64,000 nucleotides of DNA, taken from Longimicrobiaceae bacterium (lineage in GTDB: Bacteria; Gemmatimonadota; Gemmatimonadetes; Longimicrobiales; Longimicrobiaceae). A program made the translations under genes and the position numbers. The notes under the pieces were generated by a model. That model saw only the letters and a program-made list of their open reading frames with translations. It made no database searches and was not told the origin of the DNA. Shown in pieces: positions 52,432-64,000 of the stretch. The first letter of the stretch is position 1; each line of letters begins with the position of its first letter. Where the stretch lies: assembly GCA_036375715.1 (NCBI GenBank), contig DASVBS010000045.1, positions 1 through 64,000 on the forward strand, in the 5' to 3' direction.

Positions 52432-53418
52432 CTGCTGCCGCCGCTGCCGCCTGAGCTGGTCCACCTCGCTGCGCAGAGTGGCGATCAGCTCGGCGGTGAA
52501 GCCGAAGCCGAAGAGCATAAAGCCCACCGTCTCCAGCAGCAGCACCAGGGTCAGTAGCGGGCGGTAACCGAAGGGCGGCATCCAGCCCGCCACGCGCAGC
52601 ACAACGGCCACCAGGCCGACCAGAATGCCGAGCAGGATCAAACCGATTCCCCACCCACCGAAGAACTGCATCGGCTTGGCGCTGAACTTCAGGTAGAACC
52701 AGACCACCACCAGGTCGTTGACGCCGACCGCGATGCGGCTCCGGCCGGAGTACTTCGACATCCCCGCCCGCCGCGGCAACAGCTCGATGTCGATCTCGCT
52801 CATCGTCCACCCGCGGTCGTGAGCCAGGACGATGAAGAAGCGGTGCCAGTCGTGCCGCAGCGGGATCTCCTCCAGTATCTCCCGTCGGAAGGCCTTCATT
52901 GAGTTGAGGTCCCGCACCGGCACGTTGAAGAGGCGCTGCGAGAGCCAGTTGTAGGTCCGGCTTACCGCCTGCTTTTCATACCGCCCCACCTTTCGGCCGG
53001 TCACGATGTCCCACCCCTCCGCCAGCTTGGCGAGGAAGCGGGGGATCTCCTCGGTCGCGTGCTGCAGGTCGGCGTCGAAGAGGATGACGTAGGTGCTCTC
53101 CGCCGCCGCCGCGCCGGTCACCATCGCCTCCGTCTTCCCCTGGTTCCGCCGGTGCCGAAGTACCTTCGCCCGCGGCATTCCCGCCGCCTCCCGTTCCGCC
53201 GCCTCGTAGGTGCCATCGGTCGATCCATCGTCGACCAGGATGATCTCGCCGTTCAGCCGATGGCGAGCGAAGGTGGCCCGCAGCTCCGAGAAGAGCGCGG
53301 GCATGTTCTCGACCTCGTTGTAGGCGGGGATGAGGACGGCAAAGTCGGCGCGAAGCGCCTCGGGGATCTGCGGACCGTCGGACGGCGACGAGGCAGGGGT
53401 GGAGCCTCGCTCTACCAT
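52429..53418 (-). CDS. Glycosyltransferase family 2 protein (undecaprenyl-phosphate type)
   Basis: A GT2 enzyme of about 329 residues. FAVLIPAYNEVENMPALF and LVDDGSTDGTYE bind nucleotide; ILFDADLQHATEEIP is the DxD-type site. Two C-terminal helices (GIGLILLGILVGLVAVVL and PLLTLVLLLETVGFMLF) anchor it, as in GtrB/ArnC-like enzymes that charge undecaprenyl phosphate. The ATG at 53418 follows AGGAG well; an upstream GTG at 53442 in a GTGA overlap with rpoN is the alternative. The C-terminus QLRRQRRQQ runs into the repeat that supplies the stop codon. Confidence 0.88.
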   Translation of the reverse strand: MVERGSTPASSPSDGPQIPEALRADFAVLIPAYNEVENMPALFSELRATFARHRLNGEIILVDDGSTDGTYEAAEREAAGMPRAKVLRHRRNQGKTEAMVTGAAAAESTYVILFDADLQHATEEIPRFLAKLAEGWDIVTGRKVGRYEKQAVSRTYNWLSQRLFNVPVRDLNSMKAFRREILEEIPLRHDWHRFFIVLAHDRGWTMSEIDIELLPRRAGMSKYSGRSRIAVGVNDLVVVWFYLKFSAKPMQFFGGWGIGLILLGILVGLVAVVLRVAGWMPPFGYRPLLTLVLLLETVGFMLFGFGFTAELIATLRSEVDQLRRQRRQQ

Positions 53419-53438
53419 CCTCTCCTGGGAGCTTAGAC

Positions 53439-54944
53439 TCACACCCGCTTGCGCATCCGAGCGGAGAGGATGCCCAGCTGGTCGCGATACTTGGCGACCG
53501 TGCGTCGGGCGATCTGGATCCCCTCCTTCTTCAGGATATTGACGATCGCCTGGTCGGTGAGCGGCTTCGCCGGGTTCTCCTCCGCGACCAGCTTCTGGAT
53601 CTGGGCCTTGATACCGCGGGCGGATACCTCCTCGCCCGAGGTCGTCGACAGGCCCGAGGAGAAGAAGAACTTCAGCGGCAACACGCCCCGCGGCGTCTGC
53701 ACGTACTTCTCGTTGGTCACCCGCGAGACCGTCGACTCGTGCATGTCGATCACCTCGGCGACCTCCCGCAGGGTGAGCGGCTTGAGGTACTGCACGCCCT
53801 TCTCGAAGAAGTCGCGCTGCCGGTCGACGATGAAGTTCATCACCTTCAGCATGGTCTGCCGGCGCTGCTCGATCGCCTGGATCATCCAGTTGGCCGAGTT
53901 CAGCTTGTTGGAGATGAACTCCTTGTTCTCGCCCGCGAACTTCTTCTTGTCCTTTGCGATCTCGCGATAGGTCTTGGAGAGCTTGAGCCGCGGAAGGTTG
54001 GTGTCGTTGAGGAAGACGAGGTAATCGTCACCCACCTTCTCCACCACCAGGTCCGGGGTGATGTAGTTGTCGTCGTGACTGCCGTACTTGAGCCCCGGCT
54101 TCGGATCCAGCTTGGAGATCTCGTCGGCCGCGTCCTGGACGTCGCGCGGCGTGATCGAGAGCTCCTTCGAGATCTCCGACCACCGGTGGTTGATCAACTG
54201 GTCGAAGTAGTCCCGCGCGATGCGGTAAGCGAGTGATCCCGCAAGGACCTCCTCCAGCTCCTCGTCAGTAGGCTCGATACCGCCCGACTTCGCCGTCAAC
54301 TCCTGCGCGGCGGCGTCCCGAAGCTGCAGGAGAATACATTCCCGCAGGTCGCGGGCGCCGATGCCCGGGGGATCGAAGCCCTGGATGAGCCGAAGCATCT
54401 CCTGCGCCTCCTGCATCGTATACGGGCGCTGCTCATCCTCCGACCCAGCCCAGTCCGACCCTTCCTCCCCGAGGAACTCGTTCAGCGATTGAACCACCGT
54501 CTCCAGCGGACAGACCAGGTACCCTTCGTCGCTGATGTTGCCGATGATCTCCTCGCCCAGCAGCAGCTCCCGCGGAGAGAGGCGCAGCAGGGTGAGCTGG
54601 TCCCGGAGGTGGTCGCCCAGATCCCGCGTCGCCACCGAGATCGGCTCGTAGTACTCGCGCTGCTCGTACTCCTCGCGCCGACCGCCCGCTTCGAAGCCGT
54701 TGAGGAGGATCTCCTCCCAGTCGATCTCTTCGTCGTCCTCCTTCTTTTCCTCCTTGACCTCAGGAACCTCTTCAGCCTCCGCCTCCTCTGCCATCTCGAG
54801 GAAGGGATTGTTCAGCAGTTCCTGCTTCAGGTGCTGCTGCAGGTCGAGCAGGGGCATATAGAGCAGATCCATCGCCTGATACAGGCGTGGATTGATCTTC
54901 ATCTCCTGCTTGAGCGCAGTGCCCTGGTACAGACCCGTCTTCAT
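53439..54944 (-). CDS. rpoN: RNA polymerase sigma-54 factor
   Basis: A 501-residue RpoN. Region I (LKQEMKINPRLYQAMDLLYM, then LKQELLNNPFLEM) binds activators, an acidic region II (KEEKKEDDEEIDWEEI) follows, then the core-binding domain, a helix-turn-helix (TLREVAEVIDMHESTVSRVTN) and the RpoN box ARRTVAKYR near the C-terminus. It lies 12 bases after lptB, an order also seen in Proteobacteria. A GGGAG SD precedes the ATG. No sigma-54 activator or -24/-12 promoter was recognised in the window. Confidence 0.95.
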   Translation of the reverse strand: MKTGLYQGTALKQEMKINPRLYQAMDLLYMPLLDLQQHLKQELLNNPFLEMAEEAEAEEVPEVKEEKKEDDEEIDWEEILLNGFEAGGRREEYEQREYYEPISVATRDLGDHLRDQLTLLRLSPRELLLGEEIIGNISDEGYLVCPLETVVQSLNEFLGEEGSDWAGSEDEQRPYTMQEAQEMLRLIQGFDPPGIGARDLRECILLQLRDAAAQELTAKSGGIEPTDEELEEVLAGSLAYRIARDYFDQLINHRWSEISKELSITPRDVQDAADEISKLDPKPGLKYGSHDDNYITPDLVVEKVGDDYLVFLNDTNLPRLKLSKTYREIAKDKKKFAGENKEFISNKLNSANWMIQAIEQRRQTMLKVMNFIVDRQRDFFEKGVQYLKPLTLREVAEVIDMHESTVSRVTNEKYVQTPRGVLPLKFFFSSGLSTTSGEEVSARGIKAQIQKLVAEENPAKPLTDQAIVNILKKEGIQIARRTVAKYRDQLGILSARMRKRV

Positions 54945-54956
54945 GAGCTGACTCCC

Positions 54957-56174
54957 TTACTCGGGATTTGTGTATCGCTGACGCATGCGGGCGGTCAGGG
55001 TGGGGCCAAGGTAGATCTCCGCCACCTCGTCATTCCATACCAATTCAGAAACCGTACCGGAAACCCGCACGCGTCCTTCGTACATGATGTATGCTCGATC
55101 CACGATGTCGAGCGTTTGCTCTACATTGTGGTCACTGATCAGTACCCCGATGTTGCGCTGGCGGAGGTCGGCGACGATCTGCTGGATGTCGTGCACCGCG
55201 ATCGGGTCGACCCCGGCGAAGGGCTCGTCGAGCAACATGAACTTCGGACGGCCTACCAGCGCCCGGGTGATCTCCAGCCGGCGCCGCTCTCCGCCGGACA
55301 GGGCGTATGCCTTGGAATGCCGCAGGTGCTTGATCCCGAGCTCGTCGAGCAGAACCTCCAGGCGCCGCTGCTGCTCCTCCTTGGAGAGGCCCATCATCTG
55401 CAGAATGGCGCGCACGTTCTCCTCGACCGTCAGCTTGCGGAAGATCGACGGCTCCTGCGCCAGGTAGCCGATCCCCTTGCGAGCCCGCCGGAACATCGGC
55501 GTATCGGTGACGTCTTCCTTGCCGATGGTCACGCGACCGGCATCGGGGGCGATCAGGCCGACCATCATGTAGAAGGTCGTGGTCTTCCCGGCCCCGTTGG
55601 GGCCGAGCAGACCCACGATCTCCCCCTGCGTCACGTGCAGGTCGACGTTGTTCACCACCTTCCGCTTTCGATACACCTTGACCAGCCCGGAGGCAGCGAG
55701 CGTGCTTCCCCCGGGGGTCGGCTCTCGGACGGCCCGCTGAGTGGTCGGCGCCTCGGTGATCACGCGGATGCGCCGTTCCACCCGCTCCTGCAAGGCGTCT
55801 CGCCGCGCGCGCAGCGCCGGGGCGAGACGGACGCTGCTCCCCTCGAGGCCGTCTCCACTCGTCCCGCGAAGCTCGACCAGCCCCTGGTCGGCGAGCATGC
55901 GGGCCACGTGCTCGTGCAGGTAATTGCGCTCCTCCTCGCTCGGCTGGGGAGTCTGCTCCCAGGGCCTCGAGGCGTGCGACAGCCCCGTCTCCGGTGCGGC
56001 ACCCAACCGCGTGAGCTCGCGCTCCAGCTCGTCCACGAGCGCCGCGCAGGAGACCCACCCCTCCCCGGCTTTCTCACGGAGGGCGAGCGCGCGCAACGTG
56101 AGCAGGGCCGAAAGGTCGGCCCGCTCCGTCCGCGCCAGCAGCTCGTCCACCATGGGTGGCCGCTCGTCAGCCAT
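54957..56174 (-). CDS. lptB: LPS export ABC transporter ATPase LptB with N-terminal extension
   Basis: A 405-residue protein. Residues about 159-405 are a normal LptB, the ATPase that powers LPS extraction: Walker A GPNGAGKTT (191-199), then FRKLTVEENVRAIL, LSGGERRRLEITRAL and FMLLDEPFAGVDP. Residues 1-158 are an extra domain with helices ARTERADLSALLTLRALAL and NYLHEHVARMLADQGLVELRG, wording that resembles a winged helix, plus an Arg-rich linker. The ATG at 56174 has GGAG at good spacing and lies 13 bases after the lptA-like stop, supporting the long form. LptB is usually about 240 residues. LptF/G are not in the window. Confidence 0.9.
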   Translation of the reverse strand: MADERPPMVDELLARTERADLSALLTLRALALREKAGEGWVSCAALVDELERELTRLGAAPETGLSHASRPWEQTPQPSEEERNYLHEHVARMLADQGLVELRGTSGDGLEGSSVRLAPALRARRDALQERVERRIRVITEAPTTQRAVREPTPGGSTLAASGLVKVYRKRKVVNNVDLHVTQGEIVGLLGPNGAGKTTTFYMMVGLIAPDAGRVTIGKEDVTDTPMFRRARKGIGYLAQEPSIFRKLTVEENVRAILQMMGLSKEEQQRRLEVLLDELGIKHLRHSKAYALSGGERRRLEITRALVGRPKFMLLDEPFAGVDPIAVHDIQQIVADLRQRNIGVLISDHNVEQTLDIVDRAYIMYEGRVRVSGTVSELVWNDEVAEIYLGPTLTARMRQRYTNPE

Positions 56175-56187
56175 CTGCGTCTCCACT

Positions 56188-58215
56188 CTACGGTTCGGGT
56201 TCCGTGAACGGCTCGGGCACCATGCCCGGATCCGGCTCTCCAAACGGCTCGTCCGGAAACTCCTCGGGCTCTGGCGGAAACTCGTCGGTCTCCGGGGGGA
56301 ACTCGCCCGTGTCGGGCGGCATGTCGGCTCCGCCATCGTCGTCGGCGGGTTCCTGCCCCTCTGCCTGCCCCTCCGCCGCCTCCGCTTCATCGGCTGCCTC
56401 GGCCGCTCGCGCCGAATCGGCGGCGGTCATGGGCTCGAGATAGAGTCCGCGCCGGAGCCCCGTCACGTCCGCGGTCTTCACCCGCCCTTCCGCGAAGATC
56501 AGCTCGATGCGGGCGGCCGAAAGGAAGTTGATCCCGGGGCGCGCATCGACCGAGTCCCCCTCCTGCGGCGGGACGTGATAGAGCGAGCGGGCATTCCCCA
56601 CCGACACCAGCCGCTCCATCACCAGGGCCGTATCCGCTCCGGCGGGTGTCGCCCGCACCGGCTCGCCCACCACCAACGGATCGCTCGCCTCGCCGTTTTC
56701 CTCGGCGTCCGTAGCTGCTCCCGCCATGTCGGCCGCCTCGACACTGTCGGCGGGCGACTCCACGATGGTGGTGAAGTACCCGGTGATGGTATCGCCGGTG
56801 ATCCAGTCGTTCTGAACGAGGCGTTCGGCGCTGACCGTCACCACGCTGTCTCCGCTGGCAAACATCGCCTCTACCCCGCCCCGCTGACGATCGGCGAGTG
56901 CCGCCGTGTCCGCCCTGGCCCGCGCAGCGCTGTCTGCGGCCGGAGCCGGTTCGCCCAGGGCCAGCGTGTCAGCGGAAGGCTGCCCGACCGGGCGCTGCCC
57001 CTGAGCGATACCTGCCGAATCCGGCGGCAGGCCGAGCGTGTCGGCCGCCAGGGTATCCGCTGCCAGCGTGTCGCCCGGGAAGCGGACGGGCACCACCGGC
57101 GCCCGCGTGGTGTCGATCATCTCGCCGCGCGCGTTCCCGATCGCGACTACCAGCTCCAGCTTCTGCCCCGGCAGGCTCGCGTCCAGCGAGTCCGCCTCGA
57201 GGCGGAAGGTCGGTGACGTCGCCAGCGGCCGCACGCCGGGCGCGATAGCCGGATCGGACCGGGCCACGGTGCGCTGCAGCAGGTCGTCCTCGAACAGGAG
57301 GTTCAGTTGCGGCGCCTCCACGTTGAGGTCGTCTCCGATCAGGCGCGCGTCGCGCCGCGCCTCCACCTCGCGGATGGCCCCTCCCGGAATGGTGGCGAAG
57401 ATCACCGCCGCCTCCAGCGAGTACTCCGCGCTGTGGATCGACGCGTTCCCACGCAGCTCCAGCGTCTCGGACGATCCTCGCTGCTCCGCCTCGTCCGCGA
57501 CCGCTCGCATCTGGTCATCCTGGATGACCACGTTACCGACCGCGGTGAGGTCGTTCTCACCCAGGATCGACATGCGGTCGGCATCGATGGTCAGCGGCAT
57601 CCCGGAGGTGTCGGCGGGCGCCCCGCCCCTCCCGGGCGGGAATCGCACCGGAACAGCCGAATCCGTCTCAACCGCATCTCGCGCGGCGGGTTGTTCCCGC
57701 ACCGAATCGGCCTGCGCCGAGTCCCGAGCGGTCGGCAGGCGCTGCATGGTCAGCCGCGGCCGGCCGTAGGCGTTGACCAGCGCCTGAGGCCGATCCTCGG
57801 TCGCTCGATAGTACTCCAGTTCGGGACCGGAGAGCGTCGTCCCCTCCACGCGATCGGTGAAGACGACGTTGCCGGTCGCATGAAGCATCCCGCTCGCGCT
57901 GTTGTAGACGGCGTGATCGGAGGTCAGAGAGCGCGTCGCATCCTGGAAATAGACGTCTCCGGTGAGGGTCACGACACGCTGTACCTGGTCGACCGTCCCG
58001 GCCGCCGCCCGCACGTACGCCCCGTCCTCGCAGGTCACCTCGAAGGGATCGAAGACGTTGATGATCGTTCCCTCGCGCGCCATCTCCCCTCCCGGCTGCA
58101 CCCGCAGCCGACACTCGCGTCCGGCGGAGGGCGCGGCGCCCTCGGGGGTCTGAGCGTCTGCCACGCCGAGCGGCATTGCGAGACCCGCCAGAGCGGCGAG
58201 AAGGAAGCGACGCAT
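56188..58215 (-). CDS. LptA-like OstA-domain protein, unusually long
   Basis: A 675-residue periplasmic protein with a signal peptide (cleavage near VADAQ-TP). OstA/LptA-type beta-jellyroll strands occur in at least two blocks: VVTLTGDVYFQDATRSLTSD with MLHATGNVVFTD, and IDADRMSILGENDLTAVGN. The middle has Ala/Asp-rich linkers with repeated DTLAADTL units, and the tail is Pro/Glu-rich (FPPETDEFPPEPEEFPDEPF). Canonical LptA is under 200 residues and forms the LPS bridge; this protein may span more of the periplasm or combine LptA and LptD-N functions. It abuts lptC and precedes lptB by 13 bases. Confidence 0.8.
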   Translation of the reverse strand: MRRFLLAALAGLAMPLGVADAQTPEGAAPSAGRECRLRVQPGGEMAREGTIINVFDPFEVTCEDGAYVRAAAGTVDQVQRVVTLTGDVYFQDATRSLTSDHAVYNSASGMLHATGNVVFTDRVEGTTLSGPELEYYRATEDRPQALVNAYGRPRLTMQRLPTARDSAQADSVREQPAARDAVETDSAVPVRFPPGRGGAPADTSGMPLTIDADRMSILGENDLTAVGNVVIQDDQMRAVADEAEQRGSSETLELRGNASIHSAEYSLEAAVIFATIPGGAIREVEARRDARLIGDDLNVEAPQLNLLFEDDLLQRTVARSDPAIAPGVRPLATSPTFRLEADSLDASLPGQKLELVVAIGNARGEMIDTTRAPVVPVRFPGDTLAADTLAADTLGLPPDSAGIAQGQRPVGQPSADTLALGEPAPAADSAARARADTAALADRQRGGVEAMFASGDSVVTVSAERLVQNDWITGDTITGYFTTIVESPADSVEAADMAGAATDAEENGEASDPLVVGEPVRATPAGADTALVMERLVSVGNARSLYHVPPQEGDSVDARPGINFLSAARIELIFAEGRVKTADVTGLRRGLYLEPMTAADSARAAEAADEAEAAEGQAEGQEPADDDGGADMPPDTGEFPPETDEFPPEPEEFPDEPFGEPDPGMVPEPFTEPEP

Positions 58216-58775
58216 CAGAAGGTGATCTCTCCCCCGCCTGTCGAAATGTTCTCGGTTTCCACGCCCACCGCGCGCCAGTTCTCCCCGTTGACGTCGGAGC
58301 GGAAGGAAGTGCCGCGCGAAACGCTCCCCCCTTCGTTCAGAACCCAGGCCGAATCACTCCATATCTCCTCAGACCGGACGTCGTAGTGGAGCTCCTCCGT
58401 CTCCAGACGCCGGACGCCGTTCTCCGATTGCGTGATCAGGACGACATCGTCCCGGGCGATGAAGGAGCCGTCATCGGGGGTGTACTCGCCCGCCTTCGAG
58501 GTCAGGGTGCCGGATTCCGCCCCGGTTTCGGTGAAGAACTGGATGTACACGCCGCGCAGATCCCACTGGCGGCCGTTCTCCTGCTGAATCGCGGTGTCGG
58601 CCTGCAGAATCGCGGTACGCACCCCCTTCCGCGTCATCACGTGCTCCACGCCAAACGTCATGTCGCCCGGAGGTAGATCGTCGGGGGAGAGGACCTCGGA
58701 AGAACGCCCCGAATCGTCCCCACAGGCGGCGATCGCCGTAGCCAGCAAAGCGGTCACTAGGTAGCGCCAACACAT
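58215..58775 (-). CDS. lptC: LPS export protein LptC
   Basis: A 186-residue protein with a lipoprotein-type N-terminus (TALLATAIAAC, Cys at 18) followed by an LptC jelly-roll (MTFGVEHVMTRKGVRTAILQAD, then LTSKAGEYTPDDGSFIARDDV and LETEELHYDVRSEEIWSD). E. coli LptC has a membrane anchor instead of a lipid. It links the inner-membrane LptBFG to LptA. The ATG at 58775 is preferred to a TTG three bases upstream. It lies three bases after kdsD and overlaps the lptA-like gene by one base. Confidence 0.88.
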   Translation of the reverse strand: MCWRYLVTALLATAIAACGDDSGRSSEVLSPDDLPPGDMTFGVEHVMTRKGVRTAILQADTAIQQENGRQWDLRGVYIQFFTETGAESGTLTSKAGEYTPDDGSFIARDDVVLITQSENGVRRLETEELHYDVRSEEIWSDSAWVLNEGGSVSRGTSFRSDVNGENWRAVGVETENISTGGGEITF

Positions 58776-58778
58776 CAA

Positions 58779-59795
58779 TCAGATCGCTCCTGCCCGCATG
58801 AGATCGTGTAGGTGCACCATGCCGATCACGCGACGGTCCTCGTCCAGTACCGGCAGCGCCATCACGCCGTGGCGCTCCATGATACCCACGGCGGCAGCCG
58901 CAAGCTCGTCCGGTCGGGTCGTGCGCGGCGAGCGCGTCATCACCCGCTCGACCGGCACGTCGAAGACGTCGTTCTCGCGCTCCATCAGCCGTGTCAGGTC
59001 GCCCGCCGTCACAACCCCCAGGAGCTTCCCGTCGTCGTCCACCACCGCCACCGTGCCGCGCTTTTCGGCCAACAACACGATGCACTCGCGCATCGTCGCG
59101 GTAGGGCCGAGTGTCGGCAGGTCCTCCACCAGCATTGCGTCACGCACGCGCATGAGGAGGCGTCGGCCCAGGGCTCCGCCCGGATGAATGCGGGCGAAGT
59201 CCTCCCGATCGAAGCCCCGCCGCCGCAGCAACGCGACCGCCAGGGCGTCCCCCAGGGCCAGCGCCGCTGTGGTCGAGGTGGTGGGGGCCAGATCATGGGG
59301 ACAGGCCTCTTCCGCCACACCGGCATCGAGCACGATGGTGGCGTGGCGGGCGAGCGTGCTGTCGCTACGGCCGGTGATGGCCACGATCACCACCCCCACC
59401 CGCCGGAAGTATTCGAGCAGACCGTGGAGCTCCTCCGACTCGCCGCTCTTGGAGAGAAGAATCGCGACGTCCCCCGGATCCACGATGCCGAGGTCGCCAT
59501 GCAGCGCCTCGACCGGGTGGAGGAAGGTGGCCGGGGTGCCGGTGGAGGTCAGCGTCGCCGCGATCTTCCTACCCACCAGCCCCGACTTACCGACGCCGGA
59601 GACGATGACCCTTCCCCGAGACTCCATCACCGCCTCCACCGCGGCGACGAAGCTGTCACCCACCCGATCCGCCAGCGCTGCCACCGCGTCCGCTTCCATC
59701 TTCAGGACGCGCCGCGCCTCGGCGACCAGCGTCTCCGGGTCGGCGTCGATGCGGCTGGGTCGCCGCCGCTCCTGCTCCGGTGCGCGCGGCGTCAC
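58779..59795 (-). CDS. kdsD: Arabinose-5-phosphate isomerase
   Basis: A 338-residue enzyme converting ribulose-5-P to arabinose-5-P, first step of Kdo synthesis. The N-terminal SIS domain carries GRVIVSGVGKSGLVGRKIA, LHPVEALHGDLG and LLSKSGESEEL; EEACPHDLAPTTSTTAALALGD completes the active site. Two CBS domains follow (MRVRDAMLVEDLP and VPVERVMTRSPRT). Start is GTG at 59795, after GGGGAGGG; upstream open sequence overlaps kdsC and is not used. It overlaps kdsC by four bases. Confidence 0.95.
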   Translation of the reverse strand: MTPRAPEQERRRPSRIDADPETLVAEARRVLKMEADAVAALADRVGDSFVAAVEAVMESRGRVIVSGVGKSGLVGRKIAATLTSTGTPATFLHPVEALHGDLGIVDPGDVAILLSKSGESEELHGLLEYFRRVGVVIVAITGRSDSTLARHATIVLDAGVAEEACPHDLAPTTSTTAALALGDALAVALLRRRGFDREDFARIHPGGALGRRLLMRVRDAMLVEDLPTLGPTATMRECIVLLAEKRGTVAVVDDDGKLLGVVTAGDLTRLMERENDVFDVPVERVMTRSPRTTRPDELAAAAVGIMERHGVMALPVLDEDRRVIGMVHLHDLMRAGAI

Positions 59796-60357
59796 GCTTC
59801 TTCCCTCCCCGTATACCGTTCGACCGCTGTGACCCACTCTCCCCGGGCCCGCAGCAGGAACTCCGCAAGCTCGCGCACGGCTCCAAATCCGCCTGGCCGT
59901 GTCGACACCCAGCGCGCGGCTGCCCGCACCTCCGGAACCGCGTTGGCCACGGCGATGGGAAAGCCCACCCGACGCAGCACCGGCAGGTCCGCAAGGTCGT
60001 CTCCAATGAACGCCACCGCCTCCAACCCCACTCCGAGCTTTCGCGCAATCGATTCCAGGACCGGCAGCTTGCTCGGCGAGGCGTTCTGGTGACACTCCCG
60101 GATTCCGAGCTCCTCCGCCCGCAAGCGCACCGCCTCCGACGAGCGCCGGGTCACAATAGCGACCTCGATCCCGCTCTGCTGCAGGAGATGGATCCCGAGC
60201 CCGTCGGTGATGTCGAACCGCTTCACCTCGATGCGCTCACCCCCGCGGGTGGCGCCGAGATACAGGCCGCCGTCCGTCATTACCCCGTCCACGTCCAACC
60301 CCACCAACCGGACCGCCGCCGCCCGCTCCCGGTCCGTCAGCCCGGCTTCGTGCCGGC

Positions 60358-60361
<4 letters not shown>
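59792..60361 (-). CDS. kdsC: 3-deoxy-D-manno-octulosonate 8-phosphate phosphatase
   Basis: A 189-residue HAD phosphatase that dephosphorylates Kdo-8-P. Motif I is LVGLDVDGVMTDGGLYLG, motif II is IVTRRSSEAVRLRAEELGI and motif IV is VAFIGDDLADLPVLRRVG. The short length without a cap domain is typical of KdsC (C0 HAD). It overlaps kdsA and kdsD by four bases each. Confidence 0.95.
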
Positions 60362-63703
<3,342 letters not shown>

Positions 63704-63757
63704 CCGCCCCTCCCGGAGCGAAGAATCGGCGGCCTGTTAGCAATATTCACGCCAGAA

Positions 63758-63786
63758 AAGCTAGCGGCGCCGCGGCCCTTTGTCAA
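63758..63786 (-). promoter_or_regulatory. Sigma70-type promoter of the kdsB operon
   Basis: On the minus strand TTGACA (63786-63781) and TAGCTT (63763-63758) are 17 bases apart, 55 bases before the kdsB start. The hexamers and spacing are identical to those at 5402-5430. The spacer is a G+C palindrome-like stretch (GGCCGCGGCGCC). Confidence 0.85.
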
Positions 63787-63891
63787 AGTGCCGGAGCGTC
63801 CTTTTTCACGCTCTCCATCGCTCATCGGGGGATACGCATTAAAGGGTCGTGCGCGCCGGTGGGCCACGGCTCGCGAAGCCCGGGAAGGTGC

Positions 63892-64000
63892 TCAGAAGGG
63901 TAGGTGGAAGCTTATGCTGAAATGCGGGTCGCGATCCGCTTCGGCGGGATCGAGGTAGAGGAAGAGATCGGCCACGCTCTGGCGCACACCCACCGCGACG
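63892..64000 (-). CDS. Outer-membrane barrel protein, C-terminal end only
   Basis: The last 35 codons of a minus-strand gene that continues beyond the window: VRQSVADLFLYLDPAEAD, then RDPHFSISFHLPF and TGA. The alternating hydrophobic residues and the terminal Phe are the classical last strand recognised by BamA. The family cannot be told from this fragment. It lies upstream of kdsB on the same strand and ends 106 bases before that promoter. Confidence 0.6.
   Translation of the reverse strand, partial: VAVGVRQSVADLFLYLDPAEADRDPHFSISFHLPF

Overview
The window (about two-thirds G+C by eye, densely packed, ATGA/GTGA/TAATG overlaps between most neighbours) looks like a chromosomal segment of a diderm, LPS-making bacterium of the Gemmatimonadota or a near relative. 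Reasons: a full lipid A / Kdo / Lpt gene set with an LpxC-FabZ fusion, a SusC/SusD pair and a PorV/PorQ-type protein (traits of the Bacteroidota/Gemmatimonadota side), side by side with McsA-McsB-ClpC and BshC, which are better known from Firmicutes. The phylum call is inference from gene content; no 16S is present.

Layout. (a) 1-114: the 3' end of a 5S rRNA gene and its terminator, i.e. the end of an rRNA operon. (b) 245-7063, +: era, a Trm112-like small protein, a PorV/PorQ-type protein, a DUF5683-like protein, rnr, then a separately promoted GGDEF protein and a zinc-ribbon protein. (c) 7073-19116, +: promoter, prfB with an intact programmed +1 frameshift, lysS, lolC/E, lolD, mcsA, mcsB, clpC, bamA, ompH/skp, strong terminator: translation termination, lipoprotein export, protein quality control and outer-membrane assembly. 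(d) 19271-33935, +: lpxD, lpxC-fabZ, lpxA, a Gfo/Idh/MocA oxidoreductase, a tiny membrane protein, lpxB, a DUF374 acyltransferase, lpxK, nadB, rlmH, bshC, murJ, uvrC, terminator. (e) 33977-34804: rhomboid protease. (f) 35254-42750: a divergent glycan locus: a DPM1-like glycosyltransferase on - and, on +, GT4, methyltransferase, GT4, YfhO-like and flippase-like membrane proteins. (g) 42766-50694, +: susC, a susD carrying an apparent frameshift, and a GH2-like glycosidase, a small polysaccharide-utilisation locus. (h) 50814-54944: methyltransferase (-), greA (+), GT2 (-), rpoN (-). (i) 54957-63786, -: lptB, lptA-like, lptC, kdsD, kdsC, kdsA, pyrG, kdsB, read from a near-consensus promoter upstream of kdsB; with rpoN and the GT2 gene this looks like one long operon. 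(j) 63892-64000, -: the C-terminus of an outer-membrane barrel protein cut by the window end.

The genes converge on the outer membrane: lpxD-lpxC/fabZ-lpxA-lpxB-lpxK make the lipid A core, kdsD-kdsA-kdsC-kdsB (with PyrG supplying CTP) make CMP-Kdo, LptB/LptA/LptC export LPS, LolC/E-LolD export lipoproteins, BamA and OmpH/Skp insert barrels. No waaA, lpxH/lpxI, lptD, lptF or lptG gene is visible here.

No CRISPR array, prophage, insertion sequence, toxin-antitoxin pair, tRNA gene or defence island was seen, and I do not find a clearly new multi-gene system. The best leads are the roughly 158-residue N-terminal extension on LptB, the oxidoreductase plus tiny membrane protein inside the lipid A operon, Arg-phosphorylation genes wired into an envelope operon, two families of short intergenic repeats that modify gene ends, an A+T-rich patch inside bshC, and a recurrent promoter type (TTGACA-17-TAGCTT).
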